Shown here: one piece after another, positions 42,430 to 50,538 of the stretch
How the letters are laid out: each line of letters begins with the position of its first letter
Position numbering within the stretch: position 1 is the first letter of the stretch
Source: Archangium lansingense
GTDB lineage: Bacteria; Myxococcota; Myxococcia; Myxococcales; Myxococcaceae
Assembly (NCBI RefSeq): GCF_026626635.1
Contig: NZ_JAPNKA010000001.1
Location: forward strand, 7,006,001 to 7,070,000
Reading direction: 5' to 3'
DNA: 64,000 nucleotides
Position numbers and translations under genes: made by a program
The notes under the pieces: generated by a model
Told to the model about the DNA's origin: nothing
Database searches by the model: none
Seen by the model: only the letters and a program-made list of their open reading frames with translations

Positions 42430-44139
42430 ATGGGGCCCCCACGTGTCCAGAGCGAGTCCGAGCGCGACCCGGCCTCCCCCGATGCACGCTACGCGCAGAC
42501 CTTCCCGCGCCTCAGCCCCGACATGGCGGCGCGGGTCTCCGCCTATGGCACCGAGGAGTGGCTGCCCAAGGGAACGTTCCTCTTCCAGCGTGGGGACCGG
42601 AGGATCGACTTCTTCTTCGTGCTCGAGGGGTGCATCGAGATCCTCGACTTCGGGCCCGACGGCGAGCCGAACCTCGTCGTCGAGCATTCCGAGGGGCAGT
42701 TCACCGGCGAGCTGAACCTCTTCAATGACCGGGAGATCCTGGTGAGCGGCCGCACCACCACGGACAGCCGGGTGGTGCGGGTGAAGCACGCCGACTTCCG
42801 GCGCTTGGTGACGGGCGAGCCGGACATCGGCGAGCTCATCATGCGCGCGTTCATCCTACGCAGGGTCGGCTTGATCCAACACTCGCAGGGAGGGGTCATC
42901 CTCATCGGCCCCGGCCATGGGGCCAACACCCTCCGGCTGGAGCGCTTCCTGATACGCAACGGCTACCCCCACCGACTGCTCGACACCGAGGTCGACCCAG
43001 CGGCCGGTGGCTTCCTCGCCTGCTTCAAGCTGACACCCGATCAGCTCCCCGTGGTGATCGCACCGGGGAGGCGCGTGTTCCACAATCCCCCCAACGCCCT
43101 GCTCTCCGATGAGCTGGGGATCACCGAATCGGTGGACCCCGGTCACTCCTACGATCTGGTGGTGGTGGGCGCTGGACCGGGAGGGCTCGCCGCCGCCGTC
43201 TACGCCGCTTCCGAGGGGCTGGAGACGCTCGTCATCGAGGCCCTGGCACCTGGCGGGCAGGCGGGCACCAGCTCGAAGATCGAGAACTACCTCGGCTTTC
43301 CCACCGGCATCTCGGGCCAGGCGCTCGCGGGACGGGCGCAGGTCCAGGCGCAGAAGTTCGGAGCACGGCTGCTCATCTCGCGGGCGGTGACCGGCATCGA
43401 CTGCGAGCGCACACCCTACCGGCTGCGGATGGAGGATGGCCGCACGGTGATGGCACGGGCGGTGGTCATCGCCACGGGCGCACGCTACCGCAAGCTCGAC
43501 GTCCCCCAACTGGAGCGCTTCGAGGGCCAGGGCATCCACTACGCGGCAACCGCGATGGAGGCCCAGCTGTGCACGGGCGAGGAGGTGGTCGTCGTCGGAG
43601 GAGGCAACTCGGCCGGCCAGGCGGCCGTCTTCCTCTCACGCACTGTCGCTCGGGTCCACGTGCTCGTACGCGGGCGGGGACTCGCCGCGACGATGTCGGA
43701 CTATCTCGTCCAGCGAATCCACTCCTCGCCCCGCATCACCCTGCATACGCGCACCGAGCTCACCGCGCTCGACGGGGACACGCTGTTGCGCGAGGTGACG
43801 TGGATCAACCGGGACACAGGCGAGGTGTCCACGCACCGCATCGGCAACGTCTTCGTGATGATCGGCGCCGAGCCAAACACCGAGTGGCTCCAGGGCTGCC
43901 TCGAGCTCGACAACAAGGGCTTCGTCAAGACCGGGTACGACGCCGAGGGACACCCGCTCGCCTCACCCTATGAGACCACACGCCTGGGCATCTACGCGGT
44001 GGGAGACGTGCGCTCGGGCTCGGTGAAGCGCGTGGCCTCGAGCGTGGGAGAGGGCTCGGTGGTGGTGCAGGCGATTCACAGGTACCTCAACCCAATGCCT
44101 GTCGGCCCAGCACCGGTTGAGATGACGGTGAGCCCCTGA
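42430..44139 (+). CDS. Cyclic-nucleotide-binding domain - thioredoxin-reductase-like fusion lacking CxxC
   Basis: The product has 569 residues. Residues ~25-145 are a CNBD/Crp-type sensor (GTFLFQRGDRRIDFFFVLEGCIEIL; GQFTGELNLFNDREILVSGRTT). Residues ~155-230 look like a glutaredoxin-type thioredoxin fold without active cysteines. The rest is a pyridine-nucleotide flavoprotein with VVVGAGPGGLAAAVYAASEG (245-263), GGQAGTSSKIENYLGFP, GGGNSAG (390-396) and GIYAVGDVRSGSVKRVA. Where thioredoxin reductase has CATC, this protein has HYAATAMEAQLC (370-381), so it cannot reduce thioredoxin by the normal route. It may act as an NAD(P)H oxidase-type or ligand-gated flavoprotein. Confidence 0.88.
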   Translation: MGPPRVQSESERDPASPDARYAQTFPRLSPDMAARVSAYGTEEWLPKGTFLFQRGDRRIDFFFVLEGCIEILDFGPDGEPNLVVEHSEGQFTGELNLFNDREILVSGRTTTDSRVVRVKHADFRRLVTGEPDIGELIMRAFILRRVGLIQHSQGGVILIGPGHGANTLRLERFLIRNGYPHRLLDTEVDPAAGGFLACFKLTPDQLPVVIAPGRRVFHNPPNALLSDELGITESVDPGHSYDLVVVGAGPGGLAAAVYAASEGLETLVIEALAPGGQAGTSSKIENYLGFPTGISGQALAGRAQVQAQKFGARLLISRAVTGIDCERTPYRLRMEDGRTVMARAVVIATGARYRKLDVPQLERFEGQGIHYAATAMEAQLCTGEEVVVVGGGNSAGQAAVFLSRTVARVHVLVRGRGLAATMSDYLVQRIHSSPRITLHTRTELTALDGDTLLREVTWINRDTGEVSTHRIGNVFVMIGAEPNTEWLQGCLELDNKGFVKTGYDAEGHPLASPYETTRLGIYAVGDVRSGSVKRVASSVGEGSVVVQAIHRYLNPMPVGPAPVEMTVSP

Positions 44140-44145
44140 CGAAAG

Positions 44146-44173
44146 ACCCTCACCCCAACCCTCTCCCAGAGGG
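44146..44173. repeat. Left part of palindromic repeat interrupted by the insertion sequence
   Basis: ACCCTCACCCCAACCC begins a third copy of the repeat found at 4131-4228. The stem CCCTCTCCC-AGA-GGG is broken at 44173 by the insertion. The missing half resumes at 45711 (AGAGGGAGAGGGGG). Removing the element and one 9-bp duplicate rebuilds an intact CCCTCTCCC-AGA-GGGAGAGGG hairpin. Confidence 0.85.
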
Positions 44174-45707
44174 CTGAAGAATGCACACGCAGAGGGAGAG
44201 AGGGAGCAAGGGGTGAGCAAGCTGGATGGAGCATGACGTGAGCGGTAGGGCCGGATAGAGAGGCAGCCCATGGAAGCTGCCCCTTTGTATCTGACGTACG
44301 AGGTTCTCTATCCAGCAGGGAGTTTCGGTCCGCTTGAGGAGGTGTGGCTGAGGGAGAGGTTGCTGCACACCCTTCACCTGATGGAGGGGCAGCCCGGCGT
44401 CACCATCAACCGATTGGGCACCAGCCGGGCGGAGCGAATGGGGGCCTACCGCATGCTGGAGAACGAAGACGTCAGCTTCCGGCAGCTGCTGGAGCCAGCG
44501 GCCCGGACAGTGGGCAAGGCGGTGGCGAAAGGGCAGGCGGGAGAGGTGGCCTTGTGTGTACACGACCGGACCGAGGTGGAGCTCAGCCATCTGTCCATGA
44601 GCGGGGTGGGCCAGGTGGGCAATCCCGTGTGTCAGGGCTTCTTTCTGCAGACGGCGTTGGTGGTGCAGGCCGACGGCGCCGCTTTTGGAGTGCTGGGAGC
44701 GCGCACCTGGGCGCGCCCGGCCGCGCAAAGGGGAAAGGCCAAGAGCAGGAAGCAGCGGCCCTTCGAGCAGAAGGAAAGCAGCTTGTGGTGGCAGGCCATG
44801 GTGGAGGCCGAAGAGGGAGTGGGCGAGCCAGGGCGACTGCTGCACGTCATCGACGCCGAAGGAGACATTTTCGAGTTGTTCTCCCGCTCGGCTAGCGCGT
44901 CGTATCAACTGCTGGTGCGCGCCGGCCAGGACAGGCGCGTGGAGGGAGAAGGGGGGAGGCTGTGGGCCACCATGGAGGGGCTGCCCGTGGTGGACAGCCG
45001 GCTGCTGCACGTGTCGGCGCAACCAGCCCGGGCGGACAAGCCGGCGCGCACGGCACGCGACGCCACGCTGGTGCTGCGCTACGTCCCTCTCACGCTGCTG
45101 CCTCCCGGGCGCCAGGGTGGGCAGCCGGTGCCGGTGTGGGGCGTGCTGGTGCGCGAAGAAGAGCCGCCACAGGGACAGAAAGCAGTGGAGTGGCTGCTGC
45201 TGAGCAACGTGCCCATTGAAAGCGTGGAGGCGGCCTGGGGCGCGGTGTCCACCTACCAGAAGAGGTGGGGGATTGAGGAGTTGCACAAGGCCCTGAAGAC
45301 GGGCTGCCGCCTGGAGGGGCGTCAGCACCAGAGGCGCGAGCACCTTGAAAACCTGCTCGTCCTCACTCTGCTGGTTTCCGTCAAGATGCTGCGCCTGCGC
45401 ACCCTGAGCCGCACTCTCCCGGACGAGCCCGCAGATGAAGTGTTGGAGCCCGCCGAGGTGCAGGTGCTCCAAGCCATGGCACCCCAACTCTCTCCACGCA
45501 TGCGACTGCAAGGGGCGCTGACGCTTCGTCAGGCCCTGCTGCTCATCGCCGCCCTAGGCGGTTACATGGCCAACCCGGACAAGAAACCTCCGGGCTGGCT
45601 CGTCCTCTGGCGCGGCTACGAACGGCTGGGCGACTACGTCGCCGGCTTCACCCTCGCCCAGCACCTTTCCTCCGCTCCCCCGCCTACTTAGCGTGTGCAA
45701 TCCTCAG
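44174..45707 (+). mobile_element. Complete IS4-family (IS50/Tn5-like) insertion sequence, 1534 bp
   Basis: The left end CTGAAGAATGCACACGC (44174-44190) and the complement of the right end, CTGAGGATTGCACACGC (45691-45707), form 17-bp terminal inverted repeats with two mismatches. Both ends are flanked by the 9-bp direct repeat CCCAGAGGG (44165-44173 and 45708-45716), the target duplication. A 9-bp duplication, CTGA-starting ends and a YREK transposase all agree with the IS50 group. One intact transposase gene fills the element, and the stop codon touches the right repeat. It appears recent and potentially active. Confidence 0.93.
44270..45691 (+). CDS. IS4-family (Tn5-like) DDE transposase
   Basis: The product has 473 residues, the same size as Tn5 transposase (476). 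The catalytic triad is visible: Asp99 (ALCVHDRTEVEL), Asp195 (LHVIDAEGDIFELF) and Glu336. The IS4 signature Y-2-R-3-E-6-K is exact: Tyr329, Arg332, Glu336, Lys343 in YQKRWGIEELHKALK. The N-terminal domain (GTSRAERMGAYRMLENE) should bind the element ends. The reading frame is intact with GAGAGG before the ATG. It cuts and pastes the element between the terminal repeats. No inhibitor start like that of Tn5 was identified. Confidence 0.95.
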   Translation: MEAAPLYLTYEVLYPAGSFGPLEEVWLRERLLHTLHLMEGQPGVTINRLGTSRAERMGAYRMLENEDVSFRQLLEPAARTVGKAVAKGQAGEVALCVHDRTEVELSHLSMSGVGQVGNPVCQGFFLQTALVVQADGAAFGVLGARTWARPAAQRGKAKSRKQRPFEQKESSLWWQAMVEAEEGVGEPGRLLHVIDAEGDIFELFSRSASASYQLLVRAGQDRRVEGEGGRLWATMEGLPVVDSRLLHVSAQPARADKPARTARDATLVLRYVPLTLLPPGRQGGQPVPVWGVLVREEEPPQGQKAVEWLLLSNVPIESVEAAWGAVSTYQKRWGIEELHKALKTGCRLEGRQHQRREHLENLLVLTLLVSVKMLRLRTLSRTLPDEPADEVLEPAEVQVLQAMAPQLSPRMRLQGALTLRQALLLIAALGGYMANPDKKPPGWLVLWRGYERLGDYVAGFTLAQHLSSAPPPT

Positions 45708-45729
45708 CCCAGAGGGAGAGGGGGCATCC

Positions 45730-45855
45730 ATGGCTCGCGTGGGCTACGTCAGCGCCGTAGCCTTCAACAAGGCTTTCAAGCGATGGCACGGCCTCGGACC
45801 CGGAGGCTACAGACGAGGAGCGCAGGGCAGCGGGCTATCCCCATCTTCCAATTAA
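45730..45855 (+). pseudogene. C-terminal remnant of an AraC-family regulator
   Basis: The 41 codons read ARVGYVSAVAFNKAFKRW then HGLGPGGYRR. This matches the second helix-turn-helix of AraC/XylS regulators, typically 'VGY.S..AF.RAFKR..G..P..YR'. Everything upstream of this segment is missing: the palindromic repeat abuts it, and beyond that lies the insertion sequence and then an unrelated intact gene. The remnant ends at TAA 45853-45855. The upstream gene was evidently deleted before or during repeat and element accumulation. Confidence 0.8.
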
Positions 45856-45926
45856 TGAACAGTAACCTGAAATTCCTGGATGAGCTCTAAATCGGGCAGA
45901 GTGCCCTCCCCTTCAAGGAGGTCATC

Positions 45927-47123
45927 ATGGTCCGTAAGAGTCTGTACCGCAGCGTGTCCCTGCTCGGTGTTCTGGGAGCACTGAGTGGATGTGCCGTCGA
46001 GGAGCTGAAGTCGTCTGAAGAGAGCGCGCAGACCGAGAGCGCCGTCATCGTGTCCAGCATCACCGAGGGCGATTACGTCATCCGGTCCGCCATGACCCAG
46101 AAATGCATCGACATCTCGTCATCCAGCACGGCGGATGGGGCGAAGGTGCAGGAGTGGGACTGCAACGGCACCAACGCGCAGAAGTTCCACATCTCCCCGA
46201 CGTCGGATGGTTACTGGAAGATCATCAACGTCAACAGCAACAAGGGGCTCGACATCAAGGAGGTGAGCACCGCGCAGAACGCGCTGGTCCATCAATGGAC
46301 GTACGGCGGCGGGGCCAATCAGCAGTTCAAGTTCGTGGCCCGGGGCAACAACCAGTTCAGCATTCACGCGCGCCACACGGACATGGCGATCGATCTGTAC
46401 TGGGGCTCGGCGGAGAACGGGACGATCCTCGTCCAGTACCCGTACACCGGTGGGGCCAACCAGCTCTGGACCTTCGACAAGCTCGGTGGGAGCGGAGCCA
46501 CCGGGTTGGGCGCGATCCTCAGCGCGTCCATGTTCAACACCATGTTCCCGAACCGCAACCCGTTCTACACGTACGACGCCCTGATCGCCGCGGCCTCGAC
46601 CTTCCCTGGGTTCGCCACCACGGGTGACACCGACACCCGCAAGCGCGAGGTGGCGGCCTTCCTCGCCAATGTCTCGCACGAGACCGGTGGCCTCATGTAC
46701 GTCGAGGAGATCAACAAGGCGGCGTATTGCGACACCTCGTGGGGTCCTCCGGGCTGTAGCTGTGCGTCGGGCAAGTGGTACTACGGGCGCGGCCCCATGC
46801 AGTTGTCCTGGAACGGCAACTACTGCGCCGCCGGTAACGCGCTCGGACTGCCGCTGCAGGCCAACCCGGATCTGCTCGCGCAGGACGCGAACGCCTCCTG
46901 GCGCTCGGGCTTCTGGTTCTGGATGACGCAGACTGGCGCCGGCTCCATGACGGCGCACAACGCCATGGTCAACAACGCCGGCTTCGGCGAGACGATCCGC
47001 ACCATCAACGGATCGCTGGAGTGCTACGGCCGCAACCCCGCCCAGGTGCAGAGCCGCGTGGACACCTACCTGCGCTTCACGAACCTGCTCGGCGTGAGCG
47101 CCGGCGGCAACCTCGGCTGCTGA
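45927..47123 (+). CDS. Secreted lipoprotein: ricin-type lectin domain plus GH19 chitinase
   Basis: The product has 398 residues with a lipobox (GVLGALSGC, Cys22). Residues ~46-187 form a ricin B-type beta-trefoil with its QxW repeats (AQKFHI, NQQFKF, NQLWTF) that binds sugars. The GH19 domain follows, with general acid Glu in NVSHETGGLMYVEE (about residue 252), CDTSWGPPGCSCASGKWYYGRGPMQLSW and the NGSLECYGR region. It would hydrolyse chitin or related GlcNAc polymers at the cell surface, fitting predation or fungal cell-wall lysis. AAGGAGG precedes the ATG. It ends 2 nt from the convergent PhoD gene. Confidence 0.92.
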   Translation: MVRKSLYRSVSLLGVLGALSGCAVEELKSSEESAQTESAVIVSSITEGDYVIRSAMTQKCIDISSSSTADGAKVQEWDCNGTNAQKFHISPTSDGYWKIINVNSNKGLDIKEVSTAQNALVHQWTYGGGANQQFKFVARGNNQFSIHARHTDMAIDLYWGSAENGTILVQYPYTGGANQLWTFDKLGGSGATGLGAILSASMFNTMFPNRNPFYTYDALIAAASTFPGFATTGDTDTRKREVAAFLANVSHETGGLMYVEEINKAAYCDTSWGPPGCSCASGKWYYGRGPMQLSWNGNYCAAGNALGLPLQANPDLLAQDANASWRSGFWFWMTQTGAGSMTAHNAMVNNAGFGETIRTINGSLECYGRNPAQVQSRVDTYLRFTNLLGVSAGGNLGC

Positions 47124-47125
47124 GC

Positions 47126-48673
47126 TCAGAGCGCCGCGAGTTTCAGCTCGTGGGGGCCCTTCAAGGCGAGGCCCTTTCGACTGTAGTTCTGGACCAGGAG
47201 CACGCTCCTGGTCGTGTCGTAGGAGACCTGGGTGAAGTTGTCGTCCTGCTCGAAGCCGCGGCTGCGGTAGTGCATGGTGACGGAGCCGTCGATATCGAAG
47301 CCATCATCCTCGGCCTTCGAGTCGTGCACGAAGCCGAGCGGGTCCCCGTCTGCGAACGGGAAGGGCCAGTAGAAGGCCGAGGAGACGATGGAGAAGGCCT
47401 TGAGCGGCAGCTTCCCTCCCCGTTTCTTCTCGAAATAGATCTCCGACACGTTGGAGCAGTGCACGTCACCGGAGAGGAAGACGACGTTCTGGACATTGTT
47501 GTCGACGATGGCGCGCAGCACGCGCCGCCGGGTCTCGGGGAAGGCGGGCCATGAGTCGCTAGCCCCGCTTCCACCGCGCGAGCCGACGTCATTGGGCGCG
47601 AAGACGCCGGGCGAGACGACGAACTTGGGCACGTTGCCGCGCTGCTGCTGCATCTCCACGAGCCAGTCACAGAACTGGTCGAGCTGGCCCTTGAAGCCTG
47701 GGGCGCTCGCCTTGGCGGGATAGCCCAGCAGGTGGTTGCCACGCAGGGAGGCATCGGCGTCCTCGCGGATGCGCTGCGTGCGCACGTCGAGGACGAAGAA
47801 GGGGCTCTGGGCGCAATCGAAGCTGTAGTGGATGCGTTTGTCGAAGTTCCGCGGCCCGTGCACCCATTGGTAGCTCATGTACGCGCGGATGGCGTTGTGG
47901 AAGAGGTCGCGCTTGAGAGCATCCCGGAGGCGCGCCTGTACCCAGTTGTCCTCGATCTCGTGGTCATCGAGGATCATGTAGGTCGGCAGCGAGCGCATGA
48001 GCTGGCGGATATAGGGCGTGGAGAACGCCTCGATGTAGCGCTCCTGGAACTCCCGCCAGGTATCCGCGCGGCCCATGGAGAGGGTCCTGTTGAGTTTGTC
48101 GGCGTAGATCTGGTCTCCCATCATCAGCACGAAGCGAGGCTGGAGCGTGTCCTTGCCCCGAGCCTTCTCGACGTGCCGGGACATGGCCTGGAAGATCTCA
48201 TCCGAGCGCTTGGACTGACCCATGACGCCCGGGTAGCGGCAGGAGCCCATGAGGAAGGAGAAGCCGCCTCCCGCCGCACTGGGAAAGGTGGTGAAGGAGA
48301 CCTCGCCCTCATCCAGCCGCCGGAAGTCCTCCTTCCACACCATCAGGTTCTTGGGCAGCCGCTCGAAGACCTCCTGGTCCTCGACAATCAGCTCGGAATC
48401 GAGGCTGTCCACCGCCACCGCGCCCAAACGAGCCGTGTAGCGCGTATTGGGCTGGAGGCCGTCGAAGTCCACCGTGCCGGTGCGGTCATACTCGCGATGG
48501 AGGCGGAAGTAGCGCACCTGCTTGGGCTCCAGCTGGCCCTGCTCGTAGATCGCGGCCACCCCGACGGTGCGCAGATCCTGAACATCGGCGGCCCGGATCC
48601 ACAGGCGGACACTGGTGTCCGTGGTGTGTCCGACGATGGGACCGACGGACGGCGGGCGAAGCATCTGAGGCAT
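47126..48673 (-). CDS. PhoD-like metallophosphatase
   Basis: This 515-residue protein shows the metal-binding motifs of PhoD-type alkaline phosphatases: MGSCRYPG, VLMMGDQIYADKLN, YMILDDHEIEDNW and VVFLSGDVHCSNVSE. An N-terminal fibronectin-like sandwich (VRLWIRAADV; LQPNTRYTARLG) is as in the family. No Tat or Sec signal precedes MPQMLRPPSVGPIVG, so unlike classical secreted PhoD it appears cytoplasmic. Substrates are probably phosphodiesters or phosphomonoesters. AAGGGGGACACC precedes the ATG. It shares the strand with the CoA-transferase gene upstream (59 nt). Confidence 0.9.
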   Translation of the reverse strand: MPQMLRPPSVGPIVGHTTDTSVRLWIRAADVQDLRTVGVAAIYEQGQLEPKQVRYFRLHREYDRTGTVDFDGLQPNTRYTARLGAVAVDSLDSELIVEDQEVFERLPKNLMVWKEDFRRLDEGEVSFTTFPSAAGGGFSFLMGSCRYPGVMGQSKRSDEIFQAMSRHVEKARGKDTLQPRFVLMMGDQIYADKLNRTLSMGRADTWREFQERYIEAFSTPYIRQLMRSLPTYMILDDHEIEDNWVQARLRDALKRDLFHNAIRAYMSYQWVHGPRNFDKRIHYSFDCAQSPFFVLDVRTQRIREDADASLRGNHLLGYPAKASAPGFKGQLDQFCDWLVEMQQQRGNVPKFVVSPGVFAPNDVGSRGGSGASDSWPAFPETRRRVLRAIVDNNVQNVVFLSGDVHCSNVSEIYFEKKRGGKLPLKAFSIVSSAFYWPFPFADGDPLGFVHDSKAEDDGFDIDGSVTMHYRSRGFEQDDNFTQVSYDTTRSVLLVQNYSRKGLALKGPHELKLAAL

Positions 48674-48732
48674 GGTGTCCCCCTTGGGTGTACCGAGGGG
48701 AACACTCTAGCGAAGGATGTGAGTGCCAGCAC

Positions 48733-50232
48733 TCAACGCGGCAGCCAGACGGCATCGCTGGAGCCGCGCGGCACGAGCACGGTCTCGAAGCGGCGCGGCG
48801 TCGCCGACATGAAGACGTTCTCTGTTACCCCCTGATAGACACCGCAGGAGGTACGGGCGGTGAAGAGCTCCGGATCGATCAAAGCATGCGCACCCGCGGT
48901 TCCCGCGACGGACTTCACGTAGCCCTTGTCGAACAAGCCCAGCGAGAGGATCCAGAGCGCGGCCCGGCTGAGGGAGACGTGAACGCGATAGCTGCCGCCT
49001 TCCGTCGCACGGCGGGCGAGCGCCACCATCGCTCCGGTGGCTCCAAGCCAGGCAACCAGATAGTCATTCACGATCCCCGTTGGGGGCAGCTTTGGCTTCT
49101 CGAGCGTGCCTTCCGCCACCACCATGCCCGTGACCGCGCCCGCGACCTGATCGAAGCCGACGCGCTTCGCCCAGGGCCCGCCCTCGCCATGGGTACTGAC
49201 GGTGACGTGAATCAGTCCGGGCCGGATCTTCGTGGCGGTCTGGAGGTCGAGACCCAGCTCTGTCAGCAGACGGGGACGGCGGTTGGCGAAGAAGATGTCG
49301 GCCTGCTCCAGCAACGCGCGGAGGTGGGCCGCCCCCCGCTTCTCGCGGGGCTCGAGCCGGGTCGATCTCATCCCCACATTGGCGGTGCAATAGATGGCAT
49401 CGTGCTCTGTCTGGCGGGGACGCCAGACGTTGAGAACATCCGCCCCAAGTGAGGCGAGGGAGCGGCCAATACCGGCCCCAGCGATGACGTGCCCCATGCC
49501 GAGCGCACGGATGCCGGACAGCGGCTGCAGGCCGTGCGTAGGCAACGGCTCGGGTGCACTGTCCGCGATCTTCTCAATCTCGATCAGGGGGCGATTGGCG
49601 AGGTAGGCATAGGCCTCCGTCTCGAGGAACTCCTCGAGGCTCCGGATTTTGGCCATGACGATGCCCTGCTCCTCGCCCAGCGTTTCCAGCGCGTCGGCAT
49701 CGTGCCGTGCGATCGCGCGGCGCAGTGCCTGGGGATTGTCCGCGCAGTCGAGCACCTCCAGCATCTTCGACTTGATGCCGGGATAGATGTTCGCGGGCAG
49801 CACCGTGCGCCCATCTCGGGTCGGGAAGAAGTCGAGATAGCTGGTGATGACGGGATCCGGGATGGACGCGGGATAGCCGTTGAGCAGCTCCCACTTCCTC
49901 TCGGTCGCGGGAGCGAGGCGGCGGATCGCCTGCGCGAGCTCGATGGAGATGTTCTGCCCGGCACCGCCACGCATCCGCCAGAGCTTCGCCGCCACCACCG
50001 ACTGCTGCGCCAGCCCGAGCGCCGCCGAGCCGCCCAGCCGGACCACGCTGGGCATGAGGGGATCAAGCCCGTTGAAGCGAACCTCTCCGCCGCAGTCCTC
50101 GGGAGAGAAGCCCACCTCGGCGAGCAGGGCGGTCAGTTCCGCGTGAATGTCGAAGCGATCATGCTCGAGGGGCGTACGCACCGCTCGGGAGAGCGCCTGG
50201 GTCAGTGCAACCGGAGTTGAAGCCTGAGTCAT
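48733..50232 (-). CDS. CaiB/BaiF (family III) CoA-transferase
   Basis: This 499-residue protein has the family III layout in its second half: LSGIRALGMGHVIAGAGIGRSLASLGADVLNVWRP, LRALLEQADIFFANRRPRLLTELGLD, IRPGLIHVTVSTHGEGGPW and GVYQGVTENVFMSATP. An unusual ~230-residue N-terminal part (LAQAIRRLAPATERKWELLNGYPAS) is longer than in formyl-CoA transferases. The catalytic Asp was not pinpointed. It would move CoA between carboxylic acids; the acids are unknown. ATG 50232 (MTQAST) was chosen over the longer frame. It is divergent from opgG. Confidence 0.85.
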   Translation of the reverse strand: MTQASTPVALTQALSRAVRTPLEHDRFDIHAELTALLAEVGFSPEDCGGEVRFNGLDPLMPSVVRLGGSAALGLAQQSVVAAKLWRMRGGAGQNISIELAQAIRRLAPATERKWELLNGYPASIPDPVITSYLDFFPTRDGRTVLPANIYPGIKSKMLEVLDCADNPQALRRAIARHDADALETLGEEQGIVMAKIRSLEEFLETEAYAYLANRPLIEIEKIADSAPEPLPTHGLQPLSGIRALGMGHVIAGAGIGRSLASLGADVLNVWRPRQTEHDAIYCTANVGMRSTRLEPREKRGAAHLRALLEQADIFFANRRPRLLTELGLDLQTATKIRPGLIHVTVSTHGEGGPWAKRVGFDQVAGAVTGMVVAEGTLEKPKLPPTGIVNDYLVAWLGATGAMVALARRATEGGSYRVHVSLSRAALWILSLGLFDKGYVKSVAGTAGAHALIDPELFTARTSCGVYQGVTENVFMSATPRRFETVLVPRGSSDAVWLPR

Positions 50233-50538
50233 GAGACTGCCCCTACCGTGCTTCCCCAGCGGCCTCAAGGACGCGAGCCGGGCCCGCGCTGGGGAATAAG
50301 CGGACAGTGTCCCTCGGGCTGCTGTTGCCATGCTCCACACCCCTCCCGCCCACCCCACTCCCCAGGTCACGGGCCGGCAACCCGCCAACCCAGCGAAATC
50401 GTTTGATTCCTAAGCAACTCCGGGCCGGTGGTGGCGCACCTCCGTGAACTCCTCGTGACGGCGAGAGCCGTCCCGCGTGAGTGGAACACGGATTGCTGAG
50501 GGGCAAGTCGTCGCGGCGGAAACCCCGCCAGAAGGGAC
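50233..50538. other. Divergent intergenic region between the CoA-transferase and opgG genes
   Basis: These 306 bases hold both upstream regions. A short perfect hairpin, GACGGC-GAGA-GCCGTC, lies at 50457-50472, 67 bases before opgG. A short AT-rich patch (AATCGTTTGATTCCTAAG) near 50397 may be promoter-related. Nothing else could be supported. Confidence 0.4.

Noticed and set aside
44174..44269. The AGAGGGAGAGAGGGAGCAAGG stretch inside the left end of the insertion sequence as another copy of the hairpin repeat
   Set aside because: It lacks the complementary CCCTCTCCC arm and lies inside well-defined element ends, so the resemblance is low-complexity only.
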